A DNA stretch of 64,000 nucleotides from positions 13,500,857-13,564,856 of the forward strand of contig CM053331.1 in NCBI GenBank assembly GCA_028583605.1, in the 5' to 3' direction. The stretch comes from Dastarcus helophoroides. Lineage: Eukaryota > Arthropoda > Insecta > Coleoptera > Bothrideridae. Shown here one piece after another: positions 44,745-56,560 of the stretch. Below the pieces are notes generated by a model. It made no database searches and had not been told where the DNA came from. It saw nothing but the letters and a program-made list of their open reading frames with translations. Both the position numbers and the translations under genes were made by a program. The number at the start of each line of letters is the position of its first letter. The first letter of the stretch is position 1.

Positions 44745-44787
44745 ATTACCTACTGAAATCAGTCACTGACTGATGTCAGTAGGTAAT
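44745..44787. repeat. 43-bp near-perfect palindrome
   Basis: Arms of 21 bases (ATTACCTACTGA-A-ATCAGTCA and its complement) around a single central C, with one mismatch. A further partial copy of the arm (GTGACTGTCAGTCA) lies just upstream at about 44726. Confidence 0.85.
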
Positions 44788-46144
44788 GCAAAAAGATAAA
44801 AAAGAGCTGTCGGGCTATGACATATGCGGCTACTGTAGTTTAAAGTCTAGATATATTTTCTGTTAGTCTTTCTGATTAGCATTAATAACATTTTGAAATT
44901 TGTTATTAGCTAGCTATTTTGTAATTTTGAATTGAAACATTTAAAATTATTGATTTCGAATTAATTAATGCTTAGGTGCGATTCTAATGCATTCCTTCAT
45001 TTTCCTTTCTAATAATAATACCATTGACGGCATATTTAAATAGAGTTTTAACGTATTAACTTTATGATTATTTTACTTTTTTTTTAATAAAATAAGTTTT
45101 CTTTTTTTTCTTTCTGTGTAATGAGCACAAGAGTTATCAAATTGATAGAAGGCGTTGTTATTCGAAACACATATAATATATGTTCTCAAATAGACATGTA
45201 AACAGATCTAATAATGGTAAACAGGTTTCGTTGCGGGTCTAATAATTGTGAGAAAATTGAATGAGATAAAAATTCAATTCTAATGTACCGTTAGAGTAAT
45301 AACCAATGTTTAAGAAAGATATGCCTATGAAGGTAAATGTGTACTAGTCCAGAACTTGAACGATAACGCTTCATTTAAGTAAGCCACAACTTTGAACTAT
45401 GTGCATCTGACCATGTCAGCACAGTTACCGTGATTTACAAATGCATGCAATTCTACCGTGGCGATTTTAACAGTAAATTTACACACGATAAATCTCAGTG
45501 TGTATTTTAAATAATTTTGAAAAGGCTATTATTATTATCCAATTATTAATATCAATTTTATAAACAATAAAAACATATTTTCATCCTCATTTGAAATATT
45601 TGGTTCGACTAGCAAAAGGGATTTATGGGGTAGTCAAGCGATTTTCCCCCATTAACTCCCATGTCCTCTCTTGTTATCCTTCGTCACAAACTCTACCTAT
45701 TCTTGAACCCCCTGAATTTAGCTTCTACAGTAGTGTATGAAAAATTAACGTTTAAAAAAAACAGTGACGTTTTGCATCTAAAATAAAAAAAAACACCTAT
45801 GAAAATCGCGTACGTGACGTTACTATATTACTAACGCATAGGATTTTGCATGACTTGCGTGACGTATTGTGCTGCGTATCTATCGAGTAACAGTTAGCGA
45901 ACAAGTCCCATTCTTGTCCGTAAACAATTCACGAACTTTTATTTGACGACGTCGTCATTAAACCAAATTGTTGATTATTTTTGAGAGATAAGGATCTGGC
46001 GAACATATTTTTTGATGTTACCAGGCACCGAGAATATTGGCGAGCTCCACACGAACAGGGTCAACGATAGTAATGCTACGAAAGCTGTTCGCGGTTACGA
46101 ACACCTAGTTGGATGATCGCAGGACTGTACGCAAACTTCAGTGG
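44788..46144. other. unique sequence, no gene recognised
   Basis: About 1.35 kb of AT-rich DNA without coding, RNA or repeat signal that I can support. Confidence 0.45.
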
Positions 46145-46335
46145 ATACGTAATAGTAATGTAACGAATATTCGTATTCTCAAGAAATTATGCGAATGTAT
46201 TTGGCAATAAGGCGGGAAATTATTTACGAAATAACAATGCAACTGTTAAGAGTTTCTTAAACTGGGGTTCATAGACCCTTGAGAGATCCATATCATGAGT
46301 GTTGGGGGCCCTTGGGTAGCGTAGCTAACAACATT

Positions 46336-47150
46336 TATGAAGATAATAACTAATCGGGTTTTTGGAATCAATCTGGATTGGGGTAAGAAATTTCTGGTCG
46401 ACTTCAACCCTTTAAAAACTCAGGCCTCGGTTTTCTCTAAGAAAACATTAAGGAATAATGCAACAAACATTCTAAGGGACGGTAAAATCCTTCCGATGGG
46501 ATCTAATTTATCTATCCTAAGAGTGAAGGCGAGCACTAACCATTGCCAAATCCGCCTCTCAGAAACTAGGCTTTCTTTTTAGAGCTAAAAAGTACTTCAC
46601 ATCTCATCAGCTACTTCCATTATACAAAGCTCAAGTTAGGCTAACACTAGAATACTGCTCTCAAGTTTAGAGTTCAGCTCCAAAGCACACTTTAGCTCTT
46701 TTGGATTCAGTTCAAAGAAGAGTTATGCGCCTAATTGATGACGAGAGTTTGACCGATTCTCTTGATATACTGGAGCATAGGCAGAAGGTTGGTAACTTAT
46801 CTCTTTTCTACAAGTACTATCATGGAAGATGCTCGCAGGAACTAATAGGATTGATGCCCCCAAGGGCAAAATTCTTAAGGCATACAAGACGGTCGTAGGA
46901 AGCAAATTCCTGCGCGGTCCAACTTGACTCAGTGAGGACTTCTGTCTAAGGAGACTCTTTTTCTATAGCACTTCCAAACTATGGAACTGGTTACCGAAAG
47001 GAATTTTTCCCAAAAATTACAACCTATCCTTGTTTAAGAAGGCGGTTCACCGCCATCTATCCTTATTGCCATATCCTATTTGCAGTGCTTTGAAGACATA
47101 ATGGGGTTACCTCTTGCTAGTGGATTAAACTTAAAAAAAATATTTTCCTC
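46336..47150 (+). pseudogene. LINE reverse transcriptase C-terminal half and 3' region
   Basis: Starts inside the reverse transcriptase (LDWGKKFLVDFNPLKTQASV). It continues through LRVKASTN, a frame break, LYKAQVRLTLEYCSQV-like and VQRRVMRLIDDESLTDSLDI, then LSLFYKYYHGRCSQELIGLM and PPRAKFLRHTRRS, to the 3' end near 47150 (A-rich TTAAACTTAAAAAAAATATT). It sits in hAT-like copy 1 and replaces about 130 bp present in copy 2. Frameshifts at about 46580 and a TAG near 46668. Confidence 0.85.
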
Positions 47151-47224
47151 GTAGCTAGCTACAATATGGCAGGATGGGACGCTTTTGGTTCATACACCCA
47201 ATCGAAAAATTATGATTCCAACTG

Positions 47225-48420
47225 CGGGAGCCTATTCCAGAAATTTCTATTCTTTTCTAAAAATTAGTCCTTTCCTTGAAATTTTTACATTTTTTTCAAA
47301 ATGCCCCTTTTTTCACAAACTTTCTCTTTTTCTTTAGAAATTTCGAATTCACTCTAAAATTCGACTTTTTGTATCAAGACTAAGACTTTCCTAAAATTTT
47401 GAATTATTATCTCAAAATTCGTCGTTTTATTTTTCAAAATTTCGTTATTTTTCAAAATTCAACTATCTGAAAATTTCGACATTTTTTTAATTTCATCTTT
47501 CTGAAAATTTCGACAACAAACTTTGCCTTTTTCTCGAAAATTGATAAATATTTTGATAAAAAAGTAGACATTTTTAGATTAATATCTTCCACGGAATTGT
47601 AAAAAATATTTTTTTAAAATTTTTAATTTTTGTAAAAAGAAACATTTCAGAAATTCAAATAGTGGATATTTTCTGACGTCACAGTGGGGAGAGAGGGAAG
47701 GAGCTTATCCTTCATTCAGATAGCGTTTAAAAAATAAATATTCAGTCGAGAAATTTCGACTCTTTTTCTTGACATTTCGACTTTTTTTTCTGAAGTTTTT
47801 CCCAAAATTCTCCCTTTTTTTCGAAATGTCGATAAAACTTGATTTCTCTGGGAAATTGTGACTTTTTCGCTAAATTTGGACTTTCTCGAAATTTTAATCT
47901 TTTTCTCCAAATATGGATCTTTTCCTAGAAATTTTGATGTTTTTTTCAAAATTTGTTTGGGTTTTAGAAACTTCTGATTTTTATTTCGAAAATCGTATTT
48001 TCCTCGAAATTTTGATATCTTTTTAACAAGTTTTTTTGAAAAGTCCGGTTTTTATATTAAATATGCTTTCCTGAAAATTACGACCTTAAACTCAAAATTC
48101 TAATTTTTCATCTTAAAATTTTGAATATTTTGTAAAAATTTCAGCGTTTTTTCGAAATTTTGACTGTCTGGAAATTTTAAACTGTTTTTCAAAATTCGTC
48201 TTATTCTTGAAGCTTCATCTAAATTGCTACTTAAAATTTAGCTTTTTAGCCAAAATTCGGCTCTTTTTCAAAATTCGTTTATTCTAAACTTTTAATAAAA
48301 TTTTTAATAAAAACATAACATTAAGAAAAAATATTTCTTGTTTTCGAGATTATGTCAAAATTTAAATGAAAATAAAAATTGTAAGGGAAATATTTTTGGA
48401 AACTGCTTTTTTGTTCCAGA
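47225..48420. repeat. AT-rich array inside hAT-like copy 1
   Basis: TTTTCAAAATTTCGAC variants, T-rich on the plus strand, interrupted at 47675-47740 by a unique block with TTTTCTGACGTCACAG that copy 2 shares (near 55447). Confidence 0.72.
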
Positions 48421-48565
48421 TTCCATTTATTCTGGAAATTGTGAGTTTTCTCACAAAATTCTCCAAGTGCTAGCGAAAAAGCCAGCATTCGAATTCGCAT
48501 TTGCGAAAGTTTAAAATGATTCGCGAATGTGCGAAAACCAACATTCGTTACATCCTAATACGTAC

Positions 48566-50950
48566 CATTGTTACATTCCTAATAAGTACCATTATGTGAG
48601 CGATCTGTAAATTAAAATTAATTTTATTTCGTAAGTATTTTACGAATCATGGGGCCCGTAGATCGTAGTTCCACTTTTTGTAATAATACAAATTCCTATT
48701 TCCCGTTATTCGTTAAATTGCGTCAAATTAGTAAAATATGCCTTCAAATTCTGATTCATCTAATCTAGGTGTTGAATTTTCTTTTGTTTCACTTCCTCGT
48801 TGCACAACTTCACCATAACTTAAAAAAGGAAAATTTTCGCATAACAATTGGAGAATTTGTCACGGTTTGAAAAGCAATTAGAGAGAGGTAGCGCTGTCAG
48901 TTTAGAATCTCTTAAGATATCGCTGCTGGAACTGACAAGGCTGTAATTAAGCGTCAAATATTATGAATATCAGTGATGTTTACCAAAAAGTAGCAGATTT
49001 AATTACGTTTCATGCCGCAAGGACATTACGGTAATTCATTGGGATATTGAAATATATTCGGGATTGGCGTGTCTTGTTTTCGTTTTGTGAAATTCCGCTT
49101 AATTTACTGTTGAGTAATTAGAGCTTTTCAAATGCGAGCAATTAAACGGTTTAGATATTCAGACACAAAACGTACAATAAGCATTAAATGAACCTAGATT
49201 TAGTTAAAGGCACGCTAAGAACGTTTCTAATCCTTTTTCGCATAAGGAATGTCGTCCTTGCTTTTGCATACCTTGTTAGAAATCTTCCGCTGTGTATGGG
49301 ATTTTGTTACTTCCTTCTGTTGCCAAGTTTCTATAAAAATCATTTCTCCTTTCGTAAGCTACGTCTCTTACAGCTATATAGATTTTTATCTGGATTGTGC
49401 ACGTTCTTCGTCAGTTATTACACTTGATGATGTTACTGTTTCGTGTATTATCAAATTTTTATGGCAGGGTTCGCCCTCGACTTATGTTAGTTCGAGTAAA
49501 TTTTAGGTCCTGGACGATTATTACTAGAATTTTTCACTTATTATTTCACATTCGGAAGAAAAGAATATATAAAAAGGCAACATTATTGTTTGACGTTCTA
49601 TTCACCCTGAAAATAACGGGAGACATTTTTGAATCATCCTATATATGTTTGTATTGTGTCAAACGATCTTTACATAGTTTTTGTAACTTTTATCTGTATG
49701 AGAGTTGCTAAAAATAGGAATTATTTGCCACATGCTTTGTTTGCCCTATTTAATACACGACCAGATTTATAATTTATTTTTGCAAGCGCAAGCTGAAAAA
49801 AAAGTAATTTAAGAGCGATATAAATCACACTTTCCATTTCGTGGTTTGAAGGAAAACGAAACTAATAAATCCAGTTATCTAACAATATCAGCACGATATA
49901 TCCAAAACATCTAATTCAAGAGAAAATCGGATGTATTTAGGGATATACGTAGTGGCTTTATATTCAGGAAATTTAATTATTTAGAAGCTTTTTGCGGGGG
50001 TGGCGAAACGTGACTTGCATAAAAGCGTACTAAGAGTAAAAGCATAATTTAATTTGATAAATTACCGAGGCCGTGTCCGTGAAATATGGAAAGCAGGGTC
50101 TATACATTGAGTGAGTGAATGACAGTTTGCTTATTCTCCCAACGTATGACTGCTATACATCCATATGGAATTAAAATACTCTGTTTATTGAGCTGCTAGC
50201 AAAAATACCCTAGAAATATACAAATATTTATTTTATGCCCCAGCATTATGCCAAGTTTATTTGCTTTAATGTTATGGCGATATCGACGGGCGTATATTTA
50301 TAAAGCGCAAATGACGTCTTGCCCCCTTAAGTTGATAAATCGAATTTCCTCTCCCCGTAGTGAAACCATTAAAAGTACATCTGAAGGTTATTAAGTGCCA
50401 ATGATTATATTTCTAATGATTGATGTCTCTGATAAAATACAAAAAAGTACTGTTGAAAAGTAGTTGTTAAAGAATAGTGTATACTTTTTAACTAGTTCAA
50501 AAATTATTTTCAACCTATTTCAGGAATTTTGTCCCAAAAATATTTGGTTGTTTTGTTGAATTTATTCATTTAAAGTCACCACCCTGTATACTCGTTGAAT
50601 TAGTTAAAAAGAAGTTTTTGGCAAGCAAAATTCTTGTATCAATGTCGTTAAAATTAAGAAAAATATTTGTTTTTCATACTAACCTTTGACCGTTTTCGGA
50701 CAGCAATTCAATCTTTCCATCCTCGATTAGAATTTGTTACATTTTTAATGGAAAAATGACTGCAATGCATTTTCAACATCCTATGCATTAATTTTTTTTT
50801 ATTTCGTTAGTTTTGTAATCCACGGAATAATAAAAAATATTGGATAATGTCAGGAATATACGGTGGATGCAATGTAACTTTCCAAGCAATTTTTTTGTAG
50901 CTATTAGCGTTATCGCAGTGACGTGTTCTTAATGGAAGCTTAACGGAAGA
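48566..50950. other. unique sequence, no gene recognised
   Basis: About 2.4 kb. Overlapping open frames at 49188-49711 are unrecognised and lack codon-level support. Probably intergenic or intronic. Confidence 0.45.
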
Positions 50951-50954
50951 TATA

Positions 50955-52643
50955 CAGTGAAATCTCTCTTAGCGGACACCTCTAATGAACGGACACCTCT
51001 ATTAAGTTGACAGTTTTTCATAATCTGGAATTGTATCATAGAAAATTCCATACAAAAGAACCTCTGTTAAGCGGACTCTCTGTTGGGCGGACGCGGACAC
51101 GTATTTCTACACACAACATGCCAATCTCTTAACCGGACACCACAAAATTATACGCAATATTGCATTGACAGGATATTTCACTCAAACATATCAAAAGGAA
51201 AAAGTAAATTCACCAAAGGATATCTTCAACGTTAACCTGTTCTCGATCGAGGCTTCATTTGAAGAATGGAAAACTAGTTGCATATTTTTTTTATTCCAAA
51301 ATAAATGAGTAGGAATCAAAAATAGTCTTATTTTGCAGCTAAATTTCGAGTTTTTTCGAAACTTTGAATTTTAAGCAATCGAGGTTTTTTAGGTTTTTTC
51401 ATGATTTCCAATTTGACGTTTTAATTCTTTTAATTCAAATTTTAATTCCAAAATTAAAAATTGAAAAAACTAAATTTCTAATCAAAATGAAAACTATGGA
51501 AAAAATTAATGTAATTTGAAAATTAATAAAATTTCCACTTGATTTGTCATAAAAAATTTGAGGTCGAATATTAAGATATGTTATAAAATATTGGTATTTA
51601 AAGAAAATTTTTAAGCTGAGAAATATTTCGACTTTCAAGATTTTCTCATCTTTAGATGTCAAAACTGGAATTTCTTTTTTGTAAATTTGGGGTGTCTCTC
51701 GAAGTTTGAATTTTAGTTTTCAGTTTCAAGTTTCAGCTTGAAATCTTAAATTTTTTTTATTAACTTTGGTTTAAAATCGAAATTTAAAATAAAAATATCA
51801 AATTTTTGAATAAATAAATCCTAATTCCGAATGATAAAGTCATAATTTTGAAAAAAGTTGTATCTATTTCAAAAAATTCCCAAAATTTCCAGTTTGTTCT
51901 CAACACTGGAACTTGAACTCCAATTTCGAGAAAAATTTTGAAAGTTCAATTTCTGATTCCAAAATTTTCGCTTTGAAGTAACATTTCGGCTTTAAAGGCC
52001 AAATATCTGAAGAACATTTTTTTAGAAAACTCCAATAATCGTCCTTCAGCATTTTTTCTGGATTTGGTTTTTAATCACAAATTTTAGACCTTTGAGTCAC
52101 ATTTCACAAAACAATTAGAAATGTCAAGATTTATCTTGAAATTTTGAAAAATGTGAAGAAATATAAAAAACAATAGAATTTTTGTAATATTCATTATTTT
52201 ATAAAGATTTTGTTTTGAACATTCGAAGTGTTGAGGGAAAAAACTGAAAATTTCAGGTTGAACTTGTGTCAGCCTTTTTTTAACATTTTGACTTTTTTTT
52301 TACACGTTTTTAGAAATCTCATAATGTTTACTCTTTTCTCAACATTTTGATTTTAAAGTATGCAATTTTATTTCATAACTTTAAAAATGTTACTATTTGA
52401 AATTTTGCCTTCTTTGTCGAAATTTCGAGGTTTCTTCGAACTGTAAACTGAACTTTACATCACGAAATTTGAACATGTAGTAAAAAAAGAGAAACTCCCA
52501 GTTCCAAGACATTTCTGATATCTGATATCTGAAAAAATGGAAATAATAAGTAAGCAAACAAATTGTGGTTGCCTTGTCTCATGAACGGACACATCCGATA
52601 TGCGGACATACTTTGGCAGTCCCCCTTAAGAGAGATTTCACTG
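50955..52643. mobile_element. pogo-like non-autonomous transposon
   Basis: The termini are inverted repeats: CAGTGAAATCTCTCTTA at 50955 and the complement CAGTGAAATCTCTCTTAAGG ending at 52643, each flanked by TA (50953-50954, 52644-52645). Subterminal GCGGACACC-type blocks recur at both ends. This matches pogo/Tigger termini, which begin CAGT and are followed by GGACACC. The interior (51340-52500) is the AT-rich array and carries no transposase. Confidence 0.82.
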
Positions 52644-52645
52644 TA

Positions 52646-52900
52646 TTTGTTTTTGTAATTTTGGAATTTTCGTTAATTCATTTTATTTAACATTTCTGCG
52701 ACCCAGTTTGGAAATATTTAAATTTTTATTGTTTGTTGACAATATTCTGGAATTTATATATTGGAGTTTTCGCTCAAAATTTCGACCATAATCTGTAAAT
52801 TTTAATATTTCCAAAAATTGTTGGACTTAAAGGGCAAACAATTTTTTTCTTAATTTTTCAATTTTTGTTTTTTTGACGTGAAAACTTCTTTAGGCGTCTT
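52646..52900. other. hAT-like relic next to the pogo-like element
   Basis: A 30-bp block at 52680-52709 (centre AACATTTCTGCGACCCAG) is identical to one at 35250-35279. Its complement looks like a hAT subterminal (CTGGGTCGCAGAAATGTT). Nothing else recognised. Confidence 0.4.
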
Positions 52901-52908
52901 GGACAATT

Positions 52909-53028
52909 TTGGATGGTTTCGCGTCACCATTACGCGTTACCAACATCCTTTAATGGTACCAGTAATAATCTGTTATTAAGAGAGCATGTTGATAACGCAA
53001 ATTAGCGTGATGGTGGCGGGAAACCATA
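52909..53028. repeat. fold-back MITE-like hairpin
   Basis: GGTTTCGCGTCACCATTACG then GTTACCAACAT on the left; ATGTTGATAACGC then GATGGTGGCGGGAAACC on the right. They pair as imperfect inverted arms of about 40 bp. Related pieces occur at 56452-56490 and near 9736. Confidence 0.65.
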
Positions 53029-53700
53029 AGTTACTTGTTAGTCCGGACTTTAGCCTGCAAGACGTTAGTAAGTGTAATCCTTTTCTTTTACATATTTCAA
53101 AATTTTTCATCAAACGAGTTGAACTATATCTTGATTGCAAAATTTTAGTGTAAAAAAAGTAAAAACTGCATGAAATATGAGGAAACACAACAACAACAGT
53201 GATATGTCTTTGTTAAATGTTAAAATATTAGAGTTTATATGGTTATTCACTGATAGCGCCGAACAATGCCCTTAAATAAACACAAAGCATGTTTATGGAC
53301 AAAAGGCTAAAACAGGGACACAAAGACAAATCGAAGTTGAATTTCACGTTTGATTGACTCTTTTGGAGCGACCAACAAAAGCGAGTTTGCTTTCGAAACC
53401 AGTTGATTCAAAATGGAAAGTGTCCTCGGAATCTAAATATAAATATATAGAAAGAAGAAAAAATTGAACCCATTAAATTTAAAACTTGGTTAAACATTAT
53501 TTAACAAAATTAATTAGATTTGTTAATTGTTCAACGAGTGCTTCCATATACTAAAAGCAACAATAAATTCTCAAACATACTGCACTTGGTTTTCAAGTTT
53601 AAATAGTACAAAGTCCTAGCCCGCCAGAAAGGGGGAAGAGGGCAAAAACTTCATCTACCAAGTGAGCTGCCAAATTAGTGGTTCTTGAATCACAAAAATA
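53029..53700. other. unique sequence, possible decayed hammerhead at 53375-53405
   Basis: Contains AAAGCGAGTTTGCTTTCGAA, a strong hairpin next to GAAAC, but the required CUGANGA is not recognisable. No gene. Confidence 0.4.
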
Positions 53701-54609
53701 TTGAAGACCCATTTTTCACGAAATTTCGTGCTAAAACCTTTTTAAATATTTCAAGTCTTGCGAAATGTAATTTTTTTGCTAAAGCATAATAATTATTTAA
53801 CTGAACAAATAGGTATTTTTTTATAAATTTAATTTTTAAAATCGAAATTTCCGGAGTAAAATGTCAAAATGTTCAAAAAGTTTCGTTTTTACTTTTTATT
53901 TTTCAATATGTTAGGTTTAACTTTTTAACTTCGAAATGTTGGATTATTTTCTCGAATATTTAGCTCTAAATTCAAAATTTCATTTTTTTTGTTTAAATTT
54001 CAAGTGAAACCTGGTAATTAAACGAGGGACTTAAAACATTTGAAGTTAAAATCGAACATCTAAAGACTTTTTTTTGGAATTTTTATTTCGTTTATCAGTT
54101 TCTTAAAGTTTGAAATTTTTAACTAAAAAATTAAGTATACTTTTTTTATTATGGGTTTAACGGTCGAAAAAAGTTTAATTTATTAATTTATTTCTTAAAA
54201 AGTTTCTCAAAATTGAATTTTTCGTGAAATCCCCAACTTTAAGTTGAATATTTTAATTAGATACTCTCGAAGTTTAAGCTTCAAGTGAAATCCCCAACTT
54301 AAATGTAAAAAAAAAATCGAATATTTAAGTTTGAAATGGAATTTTTGAATTTTTGAAGCGTAAACTGAAGATTAAAAAAAAATATGTTACGAGTTTTTTT
54401 CCGAAATGTTGAATTTTTTTGCAAAATTATTTATTTTTTCTCTAAAATTTCGAATTAAAACTCGAAATGTGGACTTTTGTCTGGAAATTTTATTTTCGTT
54501 TTTTAGAACTTCGATTCTACGCTTGAAGTTTAATTTGAAGTTTTACCTCTAAATTTGATATTAATTTTTTAAGGCTTTAATCTTTTCTTGTTTGGAGTGC
54601 CTTCTCAAT
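53701..54609. repeat. degenerate AT-rich array
   Basis: Same short-word material, ending at the left terminus of hAT-like copy 2. Confidence 0.6.
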
Positions 54610-55639
54610 TAGTGATGTAACGAATATTCGCGTGTTTTTTTCATATTCGCATTCGCAAGAAATTGTGCGAATATATTGCGAATGTATTTGCTAATAAAAC
54701 GGGAATTTATTTATGGAATAACAATGCAACTCCTAAGGCAGGATTTTTTAAACTGGGGTTCATGGACCTTTGAGGTATCTATATCATGAGTTTGAGGGTC
54801 CATTTATAGCGTACCTAACAACTAATGTGGTAGTTATCCAGTCCCACCTAATAAGTATTTTTTAATTCCCTTTTTTTTTTCTTTCTTCCTTCGCTTCTTT
54901 TTTAAGTTTCATTCTCGTTAACTAGAATAGGGCACTAGGGCGTTTGCTCTCCCCTGATTCATAAAATCAACTGGAAATTTATATTCTCAACTATGGGGCC
55001 GTTTCCAAAAATTTCATTTGTTTCTTTCTTTGAAATTTCGACTTTTTTATAAAAATTGGTCTTTTTTCGCAAAATTTCTTTTTTTCTTTTGAAATTTCGT
55101 ATTGAACCTAAAATTCGAGCTTTTTTATTCAAATTGGATTTTTAAAATTTTAAATTTTTATCCCAAAATTCGTCGGTTTTCTTTCTTCAAAATTTGTCAT
55201 TTCTCAAAATTTGTCTTTCTAAATTTTTTTTTTAAATTCGTCCTGCAAATTTCGACTTTATTTCAAACTTTGCTTTTTTCTTAATATTTGATAGATTTTT
55301 TGATAAAAAATAAAAATATTTAGAATAATATCTACTTGAAAATTTCGAAAAATATATTTTGAAAGTGTTGAATTTTCGCAAAAAGACAAGAATTCCAGAA
55401 AAGTTAATTTCTCAAAATTTCGACCATTATCTCAATAGCGGATATTTTCTGACATCACAGAGGGGTAGAAATCAGCTGGTCCTAGACTCAGGCAGCCATT
55501 AAAAACTAAATATTAAGTCGAGAAATGTTGACCCTTTTTTTCTTGAAATATCTACTTTTTTCGTAAAATTTTCCCGAAAATTCGCCCCTGTTTTGAAATT
55601 TCGTCAAAATTTGACTTTTTCCTCAAAATTTTGATTTTT

Positions 55640-55785
55640 TTGATGGAACGGACTACTCCTTGGTTATCTTCAAAAATGGAAAATACAGAACTTGTCCCCT
55701 TAAACCAAGAAAGATTAAAAAACACAACAAATGTGGCTCTAACGCGTTTCGACAGCCAAGTTGTCATCTTCAGAGAGATACTAAA
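55640..55785 (-). repeat. family B repeat copy
   Basis: Minus-strand copy with the full family tail (TTTTTTAATCTTTCTTGG, GGGGACAAGTTCTGTATT, GAAGATAACCAAGGAG) and the motif at 55737-55777. Confidence 0.72.
55737..55777 (-). ncRNA. hammerhead-like motif, family B, best copy
   Basis: Minus strand: stem I CUCU, core CUGAAGA (perfect CUGANGA), one U, stem II GACA/UGUC with loop ACUUGGC, GAAA, helix III AC/GU with a GC loop, GUU triplet, stem I partner AGAG. Stem II differs from the 22.25-kb copy while still pairing. Confidence 0.6.
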
Positions 55786-56435
55786 TTTTGATCTTTTTCT
55801 CATTCATTCTCATTTTTTTCAAAATTTGTTCGATTTTTACCTCGAAAATCATCTTTTTCTCTAAATTTTGATATTGTTCAAATTTTTCCAAAAGGTCAAG
55901 TTTTTATATTAAATTGATTTCCTGAAAATTCCCACTTTATTCCAAACCTGTCTTTTTTTTTAAATTATAATTCGTCTTTTTCTTAATTACGACTATAAAT
56001 TAGAATTTTGGGAAAGTAGAATTTTGAGTTTGAGAATTGTACTGCACTGAAGTTTTTAAATATTTCATACACATTTCGGCCTTTTTCTCGAAATTTTTAC
56101 TGTGGGAAATTTCAACCTATTTCTCAAAATAAGTTCTATTATTGAAGTTTTGACTAAATGTTTTGTTTCGAGATTTTTCTACTTGAAATTGAGCTTTTTA
56201 TTTAAATTTCGACTTCTTATCAAAATTCGTTTATGTTTTTAGAATTGTATTAAAAGTTTGCTAAAAACATAACAATTTTGAGAATAGTAGTAAAGAAACA
56301 TTCTTAGAAACTGGATTTTTTTCTCAAAATTCGATTTATTTTGAAAATTTCGATTTTTCTCACAATGTTTTCTAAGTGCCAGTGAAAAAGCCAACATTCG
56401 CATTCGGTGCGTTGAGCGATTTTGGATAGGGGGTA

Positions 56436-56560
56436 AACTTTGGCCTTACCATCACGTGTCACCATCACGCGTTACCAACATGCTCCAATATTATACTCCT
56501 AACTGCTATTTACTAATTTTAAGTTTTCACTTCTGTCGGCAGCCTCCAAGATTGTTTAAC
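56436..56560. repeat. pieces of two dispersed repeats
   Basis: CACCATCACGCGTTACCAAC (56461-56480) is one arm of the 52.9-kb hairpin. AAGTTTTCACTTCTGTCGGC at 56520 is the third copy of the boundary motif seen at 21644 and 43279. Confidence 0.55.

Larger units (their letters stand above)
46153..48557. mobile_element. non-autonomous hAT-like element, copy 1, with LINE inside
   Basis: Left end TAGTAATGTAACGAATATTC; right end complement TAGGATGTAACGAATGTTGG; both continue into ATTCGC-rich subterminal blocks. Flanks ATACGTAA (46145-46152) and ATACGTAC (48558-48565) form an 8-bp target duplication with one mismatch. The interior has GGGGTTCATAGACCC-like DNA, a LINE fragment (46336-47150) and an AT-rich array. 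No transposase. A second copy at 54610-56405 lacks the LINE. Confidence 0.8.
54610..56405. mobile_element. non-autonomous hAT-like element, copy 2, right end lost
   Basis: Begins TAGTGATGTAACGAATATTC, follows copy 1 through the ATTCGC block, AACAATGCAACTCCTAAG, GGGGTTCATGGACC, TTTTCTGACATCACAG and the array, and breaks off after AAGCCAACATTCGCATTCG. It has no LINE. A family B hammerhead repeat (55640-55785) lies in its array. Confidence 0.75.

Noticed and set aside
49188..49711. Overlapping frames rich in Phe, Leu and Tyr suggesting a membrane protein
   Set aside because: Three phases overlap, no motif is recognisable, and the composition is that of AT-rich non-coding DNA.
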